From Opitutia bacterium UBA977 (GTDB taxonomy: Bacteria; Verrucomicrobiota; Verrucomicrobiia; Opitutales; Coraliomargaritaceae), in the NCBI GenBank assembly GCA_002292345.1, contig DBBT01000031.1, positions 440-15,310 on the forward strand: a stretch of 14,871 nt of DNA, written 5' to 3'. Below, piece by piece: positions 14,601-14,871 of this stretch. The notes beneath the pieces are model-generated. The model was not told where the DNA came from and searched no databases. It saw only the letters and a list, made by a program, of their open reading frames with translations. The first letter of the stretch is position 1, and every line of letters starts with the position of its first letter. The position numbers and the translations under genes were made by a program.

Positions 14601-14871
14601 GTTAAAATCTAAAATGCGTTGCTCGTCACCACACTGGATCGTGACCACGCCGCTGTCCCAGTCGGACTGCACGAAGGGGCTGTCATAGACCTTTTGCGGG
14701 GCCAAATCGACGACGGTTCCGTTGATTTTCGGCAGACGGGACTGGTCGGCATAGAACGTCAACTGGTCTCCACCCAATGATTGATACCTCAGCACTGTTT
14801 GTTTCAATGTGGTAGGTCTGGCCATTGCGGCGGACTGAAAGGCGGAGAAGCTTTTATAGTCCGACTTGCGA
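14592..14871 (-). CDS. C-terminal part of an unrecognised protein (5' end beyond the window)
   Basis: The frame is open from the window edge to a TAG at 14594-14592, giving about 92 residues (R-K-S-D-Y-K-S-F at the edge, ending L-D-F-N-E-E). An internal ATG at 14825 is not taken as the start because the frame continues upstream without a break and no Shine-Dalgarno sequence precedes it. The segment is beta-rich with short alternating strands (L-T-F-Y-A-D, G-V-V-T-I-Q-C-G). It looks like the last beta-sandwich domain of a large enzyme such as a heparinase-type lyase or glycosidase, but that is a guess. Its stop is one base from the GH38 start and its end contains that gene's ribosome binding site, so the two form a tightly coupled operon. 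Confidence 0.7.
   Translation of the reverse strand, partial: RKSDYKSFSAFQSAAMARPTTLKQTVLRYQSLGGDQLTFYADQSRLPKINGTVVDLAPQKVYDSPFVQSDWDSGVVTIQCGDEQRILDFNEE

Overview
The window looks like a Verrucomicrobiota chromosome, most likely class Opitutae / Puniceicoccales-like. This rests on gene content, not on a marker gene. It carries a formylglycine sulfatase, a GH38 alpha-mannosidase, several Gfo/Idh/MocA and TIM-barrel sugar enzymes, a pseudopilin with the G-F-T-L-I-E-L-L signal and an H-x9-(D/S)G-type C-terminus, and an intergenic heptanucleotide GAACRTY array. That combination is common in Verrucomicrobiota, Lentisphaerota and Planctomycetota. No rRNA, tRNA, transposase, integrase or CRISPR array was found.

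Left part (about 1-7700): a catabolic-looking locus arranged around a divergent promoter. On the minus strand a ten-helix DMT/EamA transporter (2446-3336) is followed after 12 bases by an FAD-dependent fumarate-reductase-like oxidoreductase (340-2433), which ends before a bidirectional terminator at 149-189. Diverging from them, 59 bases away, is an XRE-HTH/cupin regulator (3396-3932). It is followed by a TIM-barrel sugar isomerase/epimerase (4000-4815), a canonical Gfo/Idh/MocA dehydrogenase (5063-6214) and an SDR oxidoreductase (6360-7148). A strong terminator (7173-7206) closes this run. Import, two NAD(P)-type dehydrogenases, an isomerase, a flavoprotein oxidoreductase and a ligand-sensing repressor fit the uptake and redox breakdown of a sugar, polyol or sugar acid. 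The substrate cannot be read from the sequence. A small three-helix membrane protein (7228-7683) follows.

Break point (about 7890-7905): the 5' part of an alpha/beta-hydrolase (esterase) gene on the plus strand meets, tail to tail, the 5' part of a gene for a secreted protein on the minus strand. Both lack their 3' ends, so this is a deletion/rearrangement junction or an assembly join.

Right part (about 7895-14871, all minus strand): a glycan-degradation operon. In transcription order it holds the C-terminal end of an unrecognised protein (14592-14871), a GH38 alpha-mannosidase whose start is coupled to the previous stop (11504-14590), a signal-peptide-bearing sulfatase (9971-11452), a single reading frame joining a Gfo/Idh/MocA-like domain to a complete pseudopilin (8026-9864), and the truncated secreted-protein gene. 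The sulfatase and mannosidase suggest removal of sulfate and mannose from a sulfated glycan. The MocA-pseudopilin fusion is the most unusual protein in the window. The left cluster genes have no visible Shine-Dalgarno sequences, whereas three of the four visible starts in the right operon do.
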